A stretch of 64,000 bases of DNA from Gari tellinella. Lineage: Eukaryota > Mollusca > Bivalvia > Cardiida > Psammobiidae. The translations under genes were made by a program, and so were the position numbers. Location of the stretch: the NCBI GenBank assembly GCA_922989275.2, contig OV277870.1, positions 37,940,356 through 38,004,355 of the forward strand, in the 5' to 3' direction. This document shows, piece after piece, positions 41,294 through 52,130 of this stretch; the first letter of the stretch is position 1, and each line of letters starts with the position of its first letter. The notes under the pieces were generated by a model. It saw nothing but the letters and a program-made list of their open reading frames with translations. It did no database searches and had not been told where the DNA came from.

Positions 41294-42520
41294 TCTTCCA
41301 TATACATATATGAAAGGTTCCACTATACATTGACAAACTTTACAGTATTTTTAATCACCATACTTGCATTTGTATATCTATAATCTTTCAGGCAAACACG
41401 ATATGTTTACCTGTAGGTGAGAGTTTTCATTGCAATATCAAGGGAAATCTCGCAACATGCTCACCTGCCCCATCTCGCTAGATCCGCACCTGTTATGAAG
41501 GACTCGTTGAGGCAGAGCGGAATTTGGCTACATACGTATCATGTATCACACGTTTTCACCATAATTGTGTTATTATAAATCTGCCGAAAACTAGGCATGT
41601 GAATGAATGTCGTTGACTTATTGTTATATGTAAGATTCACATTTTTATGGGCGTGTTTGTCATTAGGGACATTATAAAGAGGACATGCAACTGTACTATA
41701 AAGCGACACTAGGGATCAGATAGAGGACTGTGTACAAACTGGAAGTGTAACTTCCTTATACGCTTCTGCCACTTAACTCTCTGGCCGAAATGTCATTTGC
41801 TTTAGAAATTGCCATCCGCTGCCTTTGTCAAATTGAGAATAGCGCATATTTAAGTTTTAATTTTGAAAATATACATTAAATTGATTGATAAACCGTTTGG
41901 GTTCAGATGAGACGCCGCGTCACGCGGCGTCTCATCTGAATCCAAACGGTTTGCAAATAAGTCAAAGTCGAATGGCTAAGGACAGAGTTAACATTATTGT
42001 ATAACACTGACCAAAATTCCTCGCTCAAGGAAGAAAGTACTAAATATTGCATTTACAACTTTAAATCTGTGAAGTCATATTTAAGCTCGACCTTTCGAAG
42101 AACAAGGAGGGTTATGGTAGTCCACTCTGTGTACAGTTATAGGGACAGCAAGCTATATTTAGACTTGGCTGTGTCCCTTCGTGGGGCGGCACATGTCGCT
42201 AAACTAGCATGCCGTCACAGGGGTTCATTGATGAGACTAGGGCTACAGTACTCTCTCTCGTGTCGGCGTCGGCGATGCTCTCGTTATGCCCCTCTCTACC
42301 ACAATGAATCGGCTTTTAGTCAAACTGCCCACATAATGAATTATATAGATAACTCTAAAATAACACCATTGTGCCACGTAAGGTAGAAAACAGCCTTAAA
42401 ATGTAAAAAAAAAAAAGGTAAAAAAAGGTCTAATTGGAATTGTCCATTAAATGTTTCAAGGGTAAATCAACTAGTAAAGGCGTCATCAGGCGCTTATCCG
42501 GAATACAATGACTCAGTATA
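41294..42520. other. Intronic sequence with one P1 palindrome
   Basis: 41891-41952 is a P1 variant (AACCGTTTGGGTTCAGATGA, centre GACGCCGCGTCACGCGGCGTC). A 129-codon ORF at 41997-42386 has no motif or splice support. Poly-A at about 42400. Confidence 0.5.
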
Positions 42521-42704
42521 AAGTGAAACCTCTCTATAATGACCACTAAACTGAAGGCTAATTTATGTTATAAAAGACAGGTGGCAGCTTAAAGCTTCAG
42601 GAGCTTTCTGTTTTACTGTCACATTGCTTTAAGCAGTCACCTGTCGCAGAAATCTATTGATTAAATTAACACTGTTTAGTGGTCGTAATAGAGAGGTGTT
42701 ACTG
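42521..42704 (+). mobile_element. Mariner-like MITE, CAGTAGAACC family (degraded)
   Basis: AAGTGAAACCTCTCTATAAT at left and AATAGAGAGGTGTTACTG at right match 22216-22408. Inner GACAGGTGGCAGCTTAAAGC palindrome is partly deleted. Confidence 0.7.
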
Positions 42705-43561
42705 TTTTGTTATGCAGTGAATTGTTTATATTTCAGATACACAAAGTGGTTGTAATCTAAAGAGCGTTTTAAGTATTAGTGAAAACAATTTTTTAACCAA
42801 TTTAAGCTTAGTGTCTACTTAATATGGCATTGGAAAACCGTGAGGACACATTACGTGACCTGTAATCGGGATCTGCACTGTTTGCTATGTCATATAAAAT
42901 ATATTAAATATCAAGATATTCTGTTGGAAGGGCAAACCACTGCTGACATCTTGTATAATGTATATCTGTAATGAAATTTTCCAGCAAGGACACTGGAAGA
43001 GAGCATTGCAACATTCAGGCATAAATGGATTAATCCTGTTGAACTCTAATATACATTGTAATGATACACGCTTTTAACATTTACAACTTACTGTAACTTC
43101 GGCTGTTGGTTTTTTTCCAGTCAAGTAAAGTTAACGCATTTTTGTAGCAGATCTAGAAATCTTTATCATATTTAAATTATATGTGCATATATTGGCTACA
43201 TTATTGTCCACCCCTCCTCCCCGAACCTCTGTTCCTACGGGTTTGTGTGTTACGAATGTCAGTCCTTTTTTGGTATGAACGCTTTCTGTATGAACTTTGT
43301 TAGGGCAAGGATGTTGTTATAGGTTCGGAAAGTTTTGCTCGAATAGAGCCAGTTATGTTCAGAGAATAGCTGCAGAGTTTCACCCACTACGATGGTTTGA
43401 TACGTTTATATTATCTAATTTGAACATAACTTAAGACCATACCCATTGTCGAGACTGCGAATGTTTGAAGCATTTTTAAAACAATTTCAACTGTTGCACC
43501 CTCTTGCGAATAGAGAAGACCTGTACTCCAGTACGAGCCTGCGATTTTAAGTCGTTTTATT
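42705..43561. other. Intronic sequence, no gene seen
   Basis: No repeat family or exon recognised, apart from a short CGGGATCTGCACTGTTTGC fragment near 42868. Confidence 0.35.
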
Positions 43562-44649
43562 AGTTCACCTGGCACGAAGTGCCAAGGTGAGAGCTATTGT
43601 GGTCGCCCTGTGTCCGTCGTCAAACTTTTTGTTCAAAGACCTTCTTCTTGGAAACCACTGGGCCAATTTCATCAAAACTTCATAGGATTGTTCCTTGTAG
43701 TGTACTCTCTCAGATTTCTTCAAATATAGGTCATCCAATTGAAATTGTGGTTGCCATGGCAACCAATTGAAAAAACTTTAAAAATCTTCTTGTCAAAAAC
43801 TACTGGTCCGAATTTAAAATAATTTTACGCAAATGTGCCATTGGTGACCCTCTATCAGATTTCTTAAAATAATTTTCCTATTTTAAAAAACATGGCCGCT
43901 AGTGGGTGGGGCAGATTTTCCTTATATGGCTATATAGTGAAAACTTAAAAAATCTTCTTGTCAAAAACTACTGGTCCGATTTGAAAGAATTTTTTTGCAA
44001 ATGATCCATGGGTGACACTCTACCAGATTTTTTAAAATTATTTTGATATCTAAAAAAACATGGCCGCCAGTGGGTGGGGCAAGTTTTCCTTATGTTACTG
44101 TATAGTAAAAACTTTACAAATCTTCTTCTCTGAAACTACTTGTCCAAATTAAAAAATATTTTACACAAATGATCCATTCATGATCTTCTACCAGATTTCT
44201 TAAAATTATTTTGATATCTAAACAAACATGACCGCCAGTGGGTGGGGCATCTTACTATATAGTAAAAACTTTAAAAATCTTCTTCTCTGGTTCAAATTCA
44301 AAAATAATTTTACACAAATGGTTAATTGATGACCCTCTACCAGATTTCTTAAACTCATTTTGTTATCGTAAAAAACATGGCCGCCAGTGGGTGGGGCAAG
44401 TTTTCCTTATATTTCTGTATAGAAAAACTTTAAAAAAAAAATTCTGAAACTATTGGTCTGAATTAAGAATGATTTTACAATTCATGGGTGACCCTTTGCC
44501 AGTTTTCTTCAAATAATCTTCCTAGCTCAAACAACATGGCCACCAGTGGGTGGAGGTGAATAAGTGAAAACTTAATCATTACTGGTCCATTAACATTACC
44601 GTAATCATGGATACCAGGTGAGCGATTTAGGGCCACATGCGGCTCTTGC
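43562..44649 (+). mobile_element. AGCTCACCT element, copy D6
   Basis: Closely related to 17830-19124 (same CATGGCCGCCAGTGGGTGGG core repeats). Start AGTTCACCTGGCACGAAGTG, end ACCAGGTGAGCGATTTAGGG then GCTCTTG. About 1.1 kb. Confidence 0.82.
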
Positions 44650-44919
44650 CTAGATTCGGTATCCAATGTGTCGAATGTAAGACTGGGACATATATAAGTT
44701 TAAAGGTTTGGGTTTATCAAGTCTTCATTCACATATGTCATATTCTGCCGACTTTTACAATTACCTCCCTGTTCATCGAGTCACAAGTCGGCCATTAACA
44801 TACGGCGCTAGTAGCAGCCATGGCACATTGACTTATTTCCCTCACAGGTACCCATTTCATTCACCTGGGTGAAGTGGAGCAATGTAGGGTTATTTTTTTT
44901 GCTCAGAAAAATTTCAGTG

Positions 44920-44990
44920 ATCCTGACAGGACTCGAACCAGGAACCTCTCGCTTCCTAGTCGAACGTCCTATAGCGTAGTCTCATTAACC
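44920..44990 (-). repeat. tRNA-like sequence, minus strand
   Basis: Minus strand carries GGTTCGAGTCC (B box) 3' of GACGTTCGACTAGGAAGCGA. A convincing full cloverleaf was not built, so it is listed as tRNA-derived. A real tRNA gene is not excluded. Confidence 0.4.
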
Positions 44991-45053
44991 CTTTAATGAT
45001 CAAATTATTCGGGAGAGTTTGACCCCTTCACCGCTTTACTGTTATACGAGTGT

Positions 45054-45109
45054 CAAATTGTTTGAATCCTGATCAGACGCGGCTTCTGATCAGGATCCAA
45101 ACTGTTTGC
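45054..45109. repeat. Shortened P1 palindrome in a piggyBac-like remnant
   Basis: CAAATTGTTTGAATCCTGAT / ATCAGGATCCAAACTGTTTG with the centre shortened to CAGACGCGGCTTCTG. Flanked by CCCCTTCACCGC (45023) and GAGAGTGAAAGGG (45132), the TTAA-family ends. Confidence 0.7.
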
Positions 45110-45456
45110 AAAGGCGCTTTTAAGCGTCATTGAGAGTGAAAGGGTTTAGACTCAGTGACATAACTCAACCATACCGACTCAAAGTCAAGGTAACAACTGA
45201 AGGTCGCGAGTTGTAGCCCTATAATTTAATGTACAACTTTAATCTTAGATCTCATTTACCTGTGAAAGGAGTTTCATTACACATTGGTGTCATGCTCATA
45301 ACAGTAACATGGTGCGCAAAATTCAAGACACTACCACGCAGACTCAAGTCAATGTCACAATTGAAGGTCACCATAGATTACGGCTTGAATGCATTGCCCG
45401 CTCCACAGTTCCCTTAACCAGGGAATTGAATGAACAGAAAACTGTTACTAGTAGTA

Positions 45457-46401
45457 CGAGGGGTGTTTCATAATCAATGCAACTAGATCAATAACTTTAA
45501 TAATATAAGTGCGAAAAGCATGTGTGATACATCATTAGAAAGAGTCATTCTTCGCCTACAGAATTGTATGATGCACATTAAGATCACATGACTAAACAAG
45601 TCACACCATGAGCCTAAATGAACCCAAGTCAAGGGCACTGGACCGTTTTTGTGTATTTTTTAGGTAATGTTTCGAACAAATTTTGATACTGCAATTACCA
45701 TGACGGTTTTATTATTTGAAATAATTTTATGAAACTTTCGGTCACATTAATTTAGACAATTATACACAAATTACGTGATTCAAAATTATATTATTTCACA
45801 AAATGACAAAAATATAGGTAATATTTAACTCTTACTGAAAAAATCATAAAAAATGACACCAGTGTTATGTTCAAGAGGTTTTGTTGAAATCTAGAACACA
45901 TTTTGTTATATCAAACCATGCTATAAACGAAGTAATTGAAGCAGATATTTATTTTTTTAAATCAAATTATAGATATACGAATCTATAAAAATTTCATAGC
46001 GTTCGAAAAATCATGTCAACTTTTTTCATTGGCAAAATGAGAAATTTCATTTTTTTTAAAAATGAGATTTAAAACAGCTGAGCCTTTTAATTGTAATGAA
46101 ATCTTATTTATATTAAAATTCAGACATAAACTGATATATTTCAAAAACAAAGTATAGAACTTTTACTTTTAAAACAGTTATTAGGTCAATAAGTAAAGTC
46201 TGAAAAGTGCTATTTTCTAGTGCCCTTGAGGAGGGGCAATTTAGATAAGTATTCTGATTTATCCCGTAATGTGATCTAATAGTGCATTATACCATCGTGT
46301 AGGTGAGAAATTGCCCTTTCCAACGATATATCACACATGCATATTACAATTATTATATCGAAGTTATTAATGGAGTTGCATTAATTATGAAACACCCCTC
46401 G
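45457..46401. mobile_element. TA-flanked mariner-like element, 945 bp, ~100-bp TIRs
   Basis: TA at 45455-45456 and 46402-46403. Ends CGAGGGGTGTTTCATAATCA and the complement, TTATGAAACACCCCTCG. Inverted similarity continues about 100 bp inward (AATGCAACT, ATAACTT, GCATGTGTGAT, AATTTCTCACCTAC-like). No transposase ORF; the interior is AT-rich and non-coding. Confidence 0.88.
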
Positions 46402-46703
46402 TATATATACCGATGTTAACGTCGTGATGATAATCTAAAAACACGAAATATACAAAAAGAGAATCCAAGGCTAAAACATTAGGCTTATGTCTGGGACCTT
46501 GGTTACAAATTGTGACATTGAATTGGATTTTGCACCTTTCTGTTACTTAGGTCAGTATGTTACTAGACTTAATGAATAACATTTCGGGCTTAACATAAAG
46601 TCCACAGTTAAAATAGTGACATCGACCTTGACCCAATTAGAACTGACACACATGTTCTGTGTATACGTCTTCTCATCGAAGAAATCTAAAAATCAGGCCA
46701 AGC

Positions 46704-46835
46704 GCTTATAAAGCGTTTGGATAGACTCTGAGTGCGTTCTCAAGCATTTGATTGGTCAGATATGAGCCTAGGCTCAAATCTGACCAATCATATGCTTGAG
46801 AATGATTTAAGACTCAAATGAAACGTTTTATAAGC
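46704..46835. mobile_element. Palindromic MITE, GCTTATAAAGCG family
   Basis: GCTTATAAAGCGTTTGG and AAACGTTTTATAAGC flank a large palindrome centred on ATGAGCCTAGGCTCAAAT with TCTCAAGCATTTGATTGGTC arms. A second copy is at 60678-60805 and a half copy near 6395-6460. Confidence 0.8.
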
Positions 46836-47123
46836 ATTGACCCAGTACTGAGTATTTTACTCAGAACGATCGGTCATTCTCGTCGAACGAAGGTACGTAC
46901 CGAACTAATGTTGAATTTTGTTCGTAGATAGATTTATGACAAAAAAGTGTTTACCCACTAATTTGCTTTTGATTAGTTTTAATCATGAGTAGGTATATGA
47001 AACACTATTATTAAGCTATATATATGTGGGAAATCCCCTGACGTCATCAGTGACGACACTGGTCTTGATGACGTCACACTACCTATACACATAGATGATG
47101 AACAATAATACAGACAGGAGAAG

Positions 47124-48830
47124 GTGTGTGGTCTGAAATTCGCTTTGTTAAATGCACAGGGATTGGTAACAAAAAGAACAAATAAATTACAAACCGAATA
47201 TTTAAAAAATGTTTTTCAGCGAAATGATTTTGTACTTTTTACGGAGACGTGGGCTTCCGAATTTTCGGACTTAGAAGTTGATAATTTTGATAAGTTTATT
47301 TTGAATAGAACCATGCGAAAAATTGGCAGTAAGAGAAATTCAGGAGGAATAGCTATTTATGTCAGATGTGGGCTCACAAATGAAGATAGTTTGATTTTTA
47401 AAAGCAAAGATGATATCATTTGGTTAAAAATATCAAAACAGAAATTAAATTTAGAGAAAAATGTTTATGTCGGTTTATGTTATGTTCTACCAGATGATAG
47501 TAGATCTAGTAGACAAACTGTAATTGATGATAATATCTTTGATAGATTACAAGATTCGCTAGTTGTAGTTGAAAATGACAGCAAAGATGATGGTGTTTAT
47601 ATGTTGTTTGGAGATTTTAATGCTCGTACTTCTACATTACCTGATTTTGTTGAAAATGATAATAACTATCTAGTGCATAACAATATGTTGTCGGAAGATT
47701 ATGAAAGTGATGAAACATGTGGTAGATTTTCATTAGATAGAGGTCATACAAATAATAACGGTTCTTTTTTGCTCGAATTGTGTAAGCAAAGTGGTTTTCG
47801 AATAGCAAATGGTAGAGTTGGTGATGATAAAAAAATAGGGAAACATACACTGGTAAATAGTCAAGGAAAAAGTCTCATCGATTACGTTTTATGTAAGCCA
47901 AATTTATTGAATAATTTTATACACTTTCATGTACATGATCCAAATTTGTTGTCAGATCACTGTCTCATAGAATGTATCATAGAGCTGAATAAGCAAAGAG
48001 AGAACAGAAATGAGAAAATTGATATGTTTACACAAGAAGGTGATACGACTAGTTATGAGAATGTTAGTAGAAAGTATGTGTGGGATCAGGAGAAAAAATC
48101 TGATTTTTTGGAAAAATTGCAATTATCTCAGTATGATGTTCAAATATCAGAATTAATTAATAAATTTTCTGACTGCTCGGTAAATAGTGATATTGATAAT
48201 TGCATACAGACACTTGAAAACTTTTTTGAGGATGTATCAAGCACATGTCTTAAAACAATACGTAACTCATCACAAAACGATACGGAGTTTAAAACTGAAA
48301 ACAATTTACCATGGTATAATGAAGATTGCTTTGAACACAAGGTTATTTTTCGGAGAATGCTGAACAATTACAGAGAGTTACCAAATGAAGAAAATAGAAT
48401 TAAAATGGTGGAGGCTAGATCAAAATATAAACATTTATTAAGAAAATGTAGATATGAATATGACCATGAAAAAACGGCTAACTTCATGCAAGCAAAGAAG
48501 CGAAATGCACGAGAGTACTGGAATTTATTAAAAGGAATAGCAGGTGTAAAATCATCTAACATACCATTATCTACATTTGAGCAGTATTTTAAAGCCATTA
48601 ATAACCCAAATGATCAATTCTTTTCTCCTGATGAAGATGTTTTAGATTTTGTTGAAAGGTATGAAAAAAATGAACTAGGGGTTATGTTTGAGGAACTTGA
48701 CCGGGAAATATCCATAGAAGAAATTCAAAAAGCAATCAAGCAACTTAAAAACAACAGGTCTGCAGGACCCGATTTAATACTTAACGAGTTTATTATGAAT
48801 AGTAAGCATGTTCTTATTCCAGTATTATAA
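47124..48830 (+). CDS. LINE ORF2, part 1: AP endonuclease and start of RT
   Basis: 568 codons. Apurinic endonuclease motifs appear in order: LLNAQGL, FTETW, GGIAIYVR, YMLFGDFNART (catalytic Asp/Asn) and SDHCLIECI. The end, AIKQLKNNRSAGPDLILNEF, is the first conserved RT block (KNNRSAGPD). The ORF then stops at TAA made by the junction with the 48830-49743 insertion. It opens with GTG just after an in-frame stop (47106); no ATG is available before NRTMRK, so the true start codon is mutated or lies in lost upstream sequence. The endonuclease would nick target DNA in the nucleus to prime reverse transcription. Confidence 0.88.
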   Translation: MCGLKFALLNAQGLVTKRTNKLQTEYLKNVFQRNDFVLFTETWASEFSDLEVDNFDKFILNRTMRKIGSKRNSGGIAIYVRCGLTNEDSLIFKSKDDIIWLKISKQKLNLEKNVYVGLCYVLPDDSRSSRQTVIDDNIFDRLQDSLVVVENDSKDDGVYMLFGDFNARTSTLPDFVENDNNYLVHNNMLSEDYESDETCGRFSLDRGHTNNNGSFLLELCKQSGFRIANGRVGDDKKIGKHTLVNSQGKSLIDYVLCKPNLLNNFIHFHVHDPNLLSDHCLIECIIELNKQRENRNEKIDMFTQEGDTTSYENVSRKYVWDQEKKSDFLEKLQLSQYDVQISELINKFSDCSVNSDIDNCIQTLENFFEDVSSTCLKTIRNSSQNDTEFKTENNLPWYNEDCFEHKVIFRRMLNNYRELPNEENRIKMVEARSKYKHLLRKCRYEYDHEKTANFMQAKKRNAREYWNLLKGIAGVKSSNIPLSTFEQYFKAINNPNDQFFSPDEDVLDFVERYEKNELGVMFEELDREISIEEIQKAIKQLKNNRSAGPDLILNEFIMNSKHVLIPVL

Positions 48831-49743
48831 TATGTATTTAGGCTTTGCCTATGGACGGAAAAAAGCAAAACTTTTATTATAAACCTAAATTGTAAGGGAC
48901 AAGATCTATCATATATTGTTACCCAATAATCAAATAGATAATAAATTATATAAGCACCCGTGTATACAATGTTAAAAGTTAAAACTCCTCCGTACAGCTA
49001 TATTATCAGGGCTGCCATTTCTTCGGATTTTTCCTAAATCTCCGGATTTTCCCCCAGGATATGGTAGCTTAAAGCAGGCTGAAAGTAAAGCAGAATGCGC
49101 CATAAGGCTCATTCTGCTTTACTTCCAGTCTGCTTTAAGTAGATCTAGTCACATGCCAACAAAACTTGAAATCGGCTATGGGGTAAAGGTACGATTCGTA
49201 AAATCGCGCTTGAAAAATGCATATTTGGAAATCTTAGGATTTTTCATTTCAACTTATGGCAGCCCTGTATTATAATGCAATCTGAAACTATTTTTGGAAG
49301 TCATCTGACCACCAATAATGACGTCATTATTTTGTATTGATGACGTATGGTAATCCGTTATTTTTATCGGTTCGATTAAGAAGTAGCTTTTTGCAAATAA
49401 CGTTCATTTTTAGCGTTAAAGGGTATGGATTGAACTGTTTGAAAGTTTGTCATTTGGAGGAAATCATTACAAGTGAGTGTTGTGGTTTATTCATTCTTAA
49501 AATGGTTTAAAAATATCACCGAAATCGGGAATTCCGAGACGTCACGCACAACTCTTCGTAAAAGCCGTGACATCATCATCCAATATGTCAGCCCCCATGT
49601 TTTGTAGTTGCCTAGTTTTGAGGAAATTATTCACGCGCAAATCAAACACTTTTCAAAGTCTATCAGTGATTAAATAGAATTGGAATACCTTTGATTTTAT
49701 CGTGCATTACTTAAGAACGGAAAAAAGGCAAGCCTTTTTTCCG
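48830..49743. mobile_element. 914-bp insertion inside the LINE ORF, TA duplicated
   Basis: The LINE reading GTA TTA | TAT GAA ATG is broken between TA (48828-48829) and TA (49744-49745). The ends carry related but not perfect motifs: GGCTTTGCC..GACGGAAAAAAGC near the left and ACGGAAAAAAGGC AA GCCTTTTTTCCGT, a 13-bp-stem hairpin, at the right. TA duplication points to a Tc1/mariner-type element, but classical TIRs were not found. It contains a hAT-like MITE at 49007-49267. Confidence 0.7.
49007..49267 (+). mobile_element. hAT-like MITE, CAGGGCTGCCAT family (copy 5), perfect 6-bp TSD
   Basis: CAGGGCTGCCATTTCTTCGG to ACTTATGGCAGCCCTG, flanked by TATTAT on both sides (49001-49006, 49268-49273). 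It is the third level of nesting: MITE in unknown element in LINE in gene 2 intron. Confidence 0.92.
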
Positions 49744-51549
49744 TATGAAATGTTTAACAAGATATACAGTTTGGGTTATTTCCCTGATCGATGGTCAGAG
49801 GGTTACGTGATACCTCTGCATAAGAAAGGAAAACTTGAAAATGTAGAAAATTATAGAGGTATTACACTTCTAAGTTGTATAGGAAAATTGTTCACACGTA
49901 TTTTGAATAATAGATTACAGTTGTGGGCTGAGAATTACAATGTATATGTTGAGGCTCAAGCTGGTTTTAGACCAAACATGTCTACAGTGGACAACATTTT
50001 TGTGCTAAATGGGCTTATTTCAAGTTATTTGAATCAAAAGAAAAAACTATTTTGTACGTTTATTGACTTTACCAAAGCTTTTGACTATGTAGTTCGTGAG
50101 AATCTTTGGTCAAAGTTAATAAAGCTAGGAATTAGGGGTAAAATTCTAAACATTATACAGTCTATGTATACAGGTATTAAATCGAGAATAAAATATATGA
50201 ATACCTTAAGTGATCCATTTCAATGTGCTTTGGGAGTGAGACAGGGTGAGTGCTTATCACCCTTTTTATTTACTATGTTTTTGAATGATCTAGAGGATAC
50301 TTTTATGAAGAGTGGACTAAATGGTATAAGTGTTGACATGTTCAAAGTTTTTCTGATGTTATATGCTGATGACATTGTTTTGTTTGCTGATAATGAACTA
50401 GAAGTGCAAAAAGGTTTAGATGCTTTGTTTGAGTACTGTCAAACTTGGAAACTGAAAGTAAATACAAATAAAACAAAAATAATGATATTTAGAAAAGGTG
50501 GTAAAGTGAGCGATAATCTTAACTTTCAGTACGATGGTAACAGTATTGAAATAGTCAATAATTTTTCATATTTAGGTATTACATTTACATCTGGTGGATC
50601 TTTTAAAAAGACTCAAGAAACATTAGCAGGACAGGCACAGAAAGCTATTTTTAAGTTGAATAAATACTTACATAAATTCACTTATATTACACCTGCACAT
50701 AGACTAGAATTATTTGATAAATTAGTATCACCAATATTGAATTATGCAAGTGAAGTATGGGGTTTTGCTACTGCACCTGCTATTGAAAGAGTCCATTTAC
50801 AATTTTGTAAAAAAATATTAGGTGTGAGAAAAACAACGCAAAATGATTTCGTTTATGGGGAACTCGGGAGAACAAGCTGTCAAACTAGTAGATATTATAA
50901 TACGATTAAATATTGGACTAAGATTTTGACCTCTGATGAGAATAAGTATATAACTAAAGTTTACAATATGTTAAAAAACGAGGCTGAAGAAAAGCAGTAT
51001 GTTAACTGGTGTTCCAATGTAAGAGACTTATTATGTAATTTAGGTTTTCATTATGTCTGGATATCACAAACTGTTGGAAATACAAAGGTCTTTCTATCTT
51101 TGGTGAAACAACGATTAAATGACCAGTTTGTACAAAGTTGGGAAGGTAGATTAAATGACTCAAGTAGAGCAATATTTTATAACCAAATTTCGAAATTTGA
51201 GTTTCAACCATATTTACATAAAATTAACATGATGAAATTTTGTCAAGCATTAACTAAACTGAGGGTCTCATCTCATAGACTAGCAGTTGAAACTGGGCGA
51301 TGGAACAAACCACTTCCAATACCATACAATGAAAGAAAATGTAGAACATGTTCAGTCCTAGAAGACGAATTTCATTTTGTATTGGAATGTAAACAGTTTG
51401 AAGACTTGAGAAAGAAATACATTCCGAGGTACTTCTTGATTAGGCCAAATATGTTTAAATTTGTAGAACTAATTAATAGCACGGTAGACAAGACTATTAG
51501 AAACTTATCAATGTTCGTTTATCACGCCTCTCAGGCAAAAGTAGAGTAA
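49744..51549 (+). CDS. LINE ORF2, part 2: reverse transcriptase and C-terminus
   Basis: About 600 codons continuing the frame of part 1 from YEMFNKIYSLGYFPDRW. RT motifs: VIPLHKKG, NYRGITLLS, FIDFTKAFDYV, GVRQGECLSPFLF and the catalytic LMLYADDIVLFA (YADD). Near the end is a CCHC-type motif CRTCSVLEDEFHFVLEC (CX2CX7HX4C). Stop at 51547-51549. No frameshift or internal stop, so the element was inactivated mainly by the insertion. The set of motifs fits the jockey/CR1 assemblage; the exact clade was not determined. Confidence 0.9.
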   Translation, partial: YEMFNKIYSLGYFPDRWSEGYVIPLHKKGKLENVENYRGITLLSCIGKLFTRILNNRLQLWAENYNVYVEAQAGFRPNMSTVDNIFVLNGLISSYLNQKKKLFCTFIDFTKAFDYVVRENLWSKLIKLGIRGKILNIIQSMYTGIKSRIKYMNTLSDPFQCALGVRQGECLSPFLFTMFLNDLEDTFMKSGLNGISVDMFKVFLMLYADDIVLFADNELEVQKGLDALFEYCQTWKLKVNTNKTKIMIFRKGGKVSDNLNFQYDGNSIEIVNNFSYLGITFTSGGSFKKTQETLAGQAQKAIFKLNKYLHKFTYITPAHRLELFDKLVSPILNYASEVWGFATAPAIERVHLQFCKKILGVRKTTQNDFVYGELGRTSCQTSRYYNTIKYWTKILTSDENKYITKVYNMLKNEAEEKQYVNWCSNVRDLLCNLGFHYVWISQTVGNTKVFLSLVKQRLNDQFVQSWEGRLNDSSRAIFYNQISKFEFQPYLHKINMMKFCQALTKLRVSSHRLAVETGRWNKPLPIPYNERKCRTCSVLEDEFHFVLECKQFEDLRKKYIPRYFLIRPNMFKFVELINSTVDKTIRNLSMFVYHASQAKVE

Positions 51550-51770
51550 TAATGGATATAATAATAATATTAATTAGATCTAGAAAACGGGCACAATAGT
51601 TAAAATTGTCTTTAGACATGTTGATTTTTGCTATTTGATTTTCCATATGAATGAGAATATATACATGGTTTAACATATATTAATTTTTCTATTAGATATC
51701 TCAGTATAATTGATGTTAATCTAGTTTTCTTTGACAGTATTCTGCATTCTTTACTGTCTGTAACCTGCTA

Positions 51771-52130
51771 ATGTTGGTGCGTGCAGCACGATTGCATTTT
51801 TTTTTCATGTAAACTTTACTAAGTACACTTTGAAAAAGATCTACAGTTATTTCTGGACACATTGTTGGTGCGTGCAGCACGATTGCATTGCAGGAAGCTC
51901 TATCAGGATCTTTTTGTGGTGTTGTCGGGCTGTACTCGCCAGATGGCTGTCGTTTAAATTAAACTTTAATATGCTCTCATTTTCTCACGTAAACTGGAAT
52001 TGGAAGTGGTAGCCGCCTGCTGCCTACCCCAGCTACTGGGAATACCAGCAGCAGTTGAAAATTAAAATCAGGATCAAGTCAAGTCAAGTCAACGTTACTA
52101 AGTACACTTCGAAAAAGATCTACATGACTA
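51771..52130 (+). repeat. Duplicated segments at the LINE 3' side
   Basis: TGTTGGTGCGTGCAGCACGA occurs at 51771 and 51863 (and as a variant near 52710). TTACTAAGTACACTTTGAAA + AAGATCTACA occurs at 51813 and again near 52094 right after the (AGTCA)n tail. The second pair could be a long target duplication around 51850-52090. A diverged copy of 51900-51995 lies at 52545-52640. Confidence 0.65.

Larger units (their letters stand above)
47100..52090 (+). mobile_element. APE-type non-LTR retrotransposon (jockey/CR1-like LINE), interrupted
   Basis: One long ORF2 (endonuclease, reverse transcriptase, terminal zinc motif) is split at 48830 by a 914-bp insertion. Without it the reading frame runs continuously from 47124 to 51549. 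The 5' end is uncertain; the ORF has no ATG. The 3' end is placed at the AGTCAAGTCAAGTCAA tail near 52075-52090, as tailed LINEs in molluscs often end in short tandem repeats. That boundary is an inference. Confidence 0.75.

Noticed and set aside
41997..42386. 129-aa ORF
   Set aside because: Arginine-rich translation with no recognisable motif, no splice signals, and located between a P1 palindrome and poly-A.
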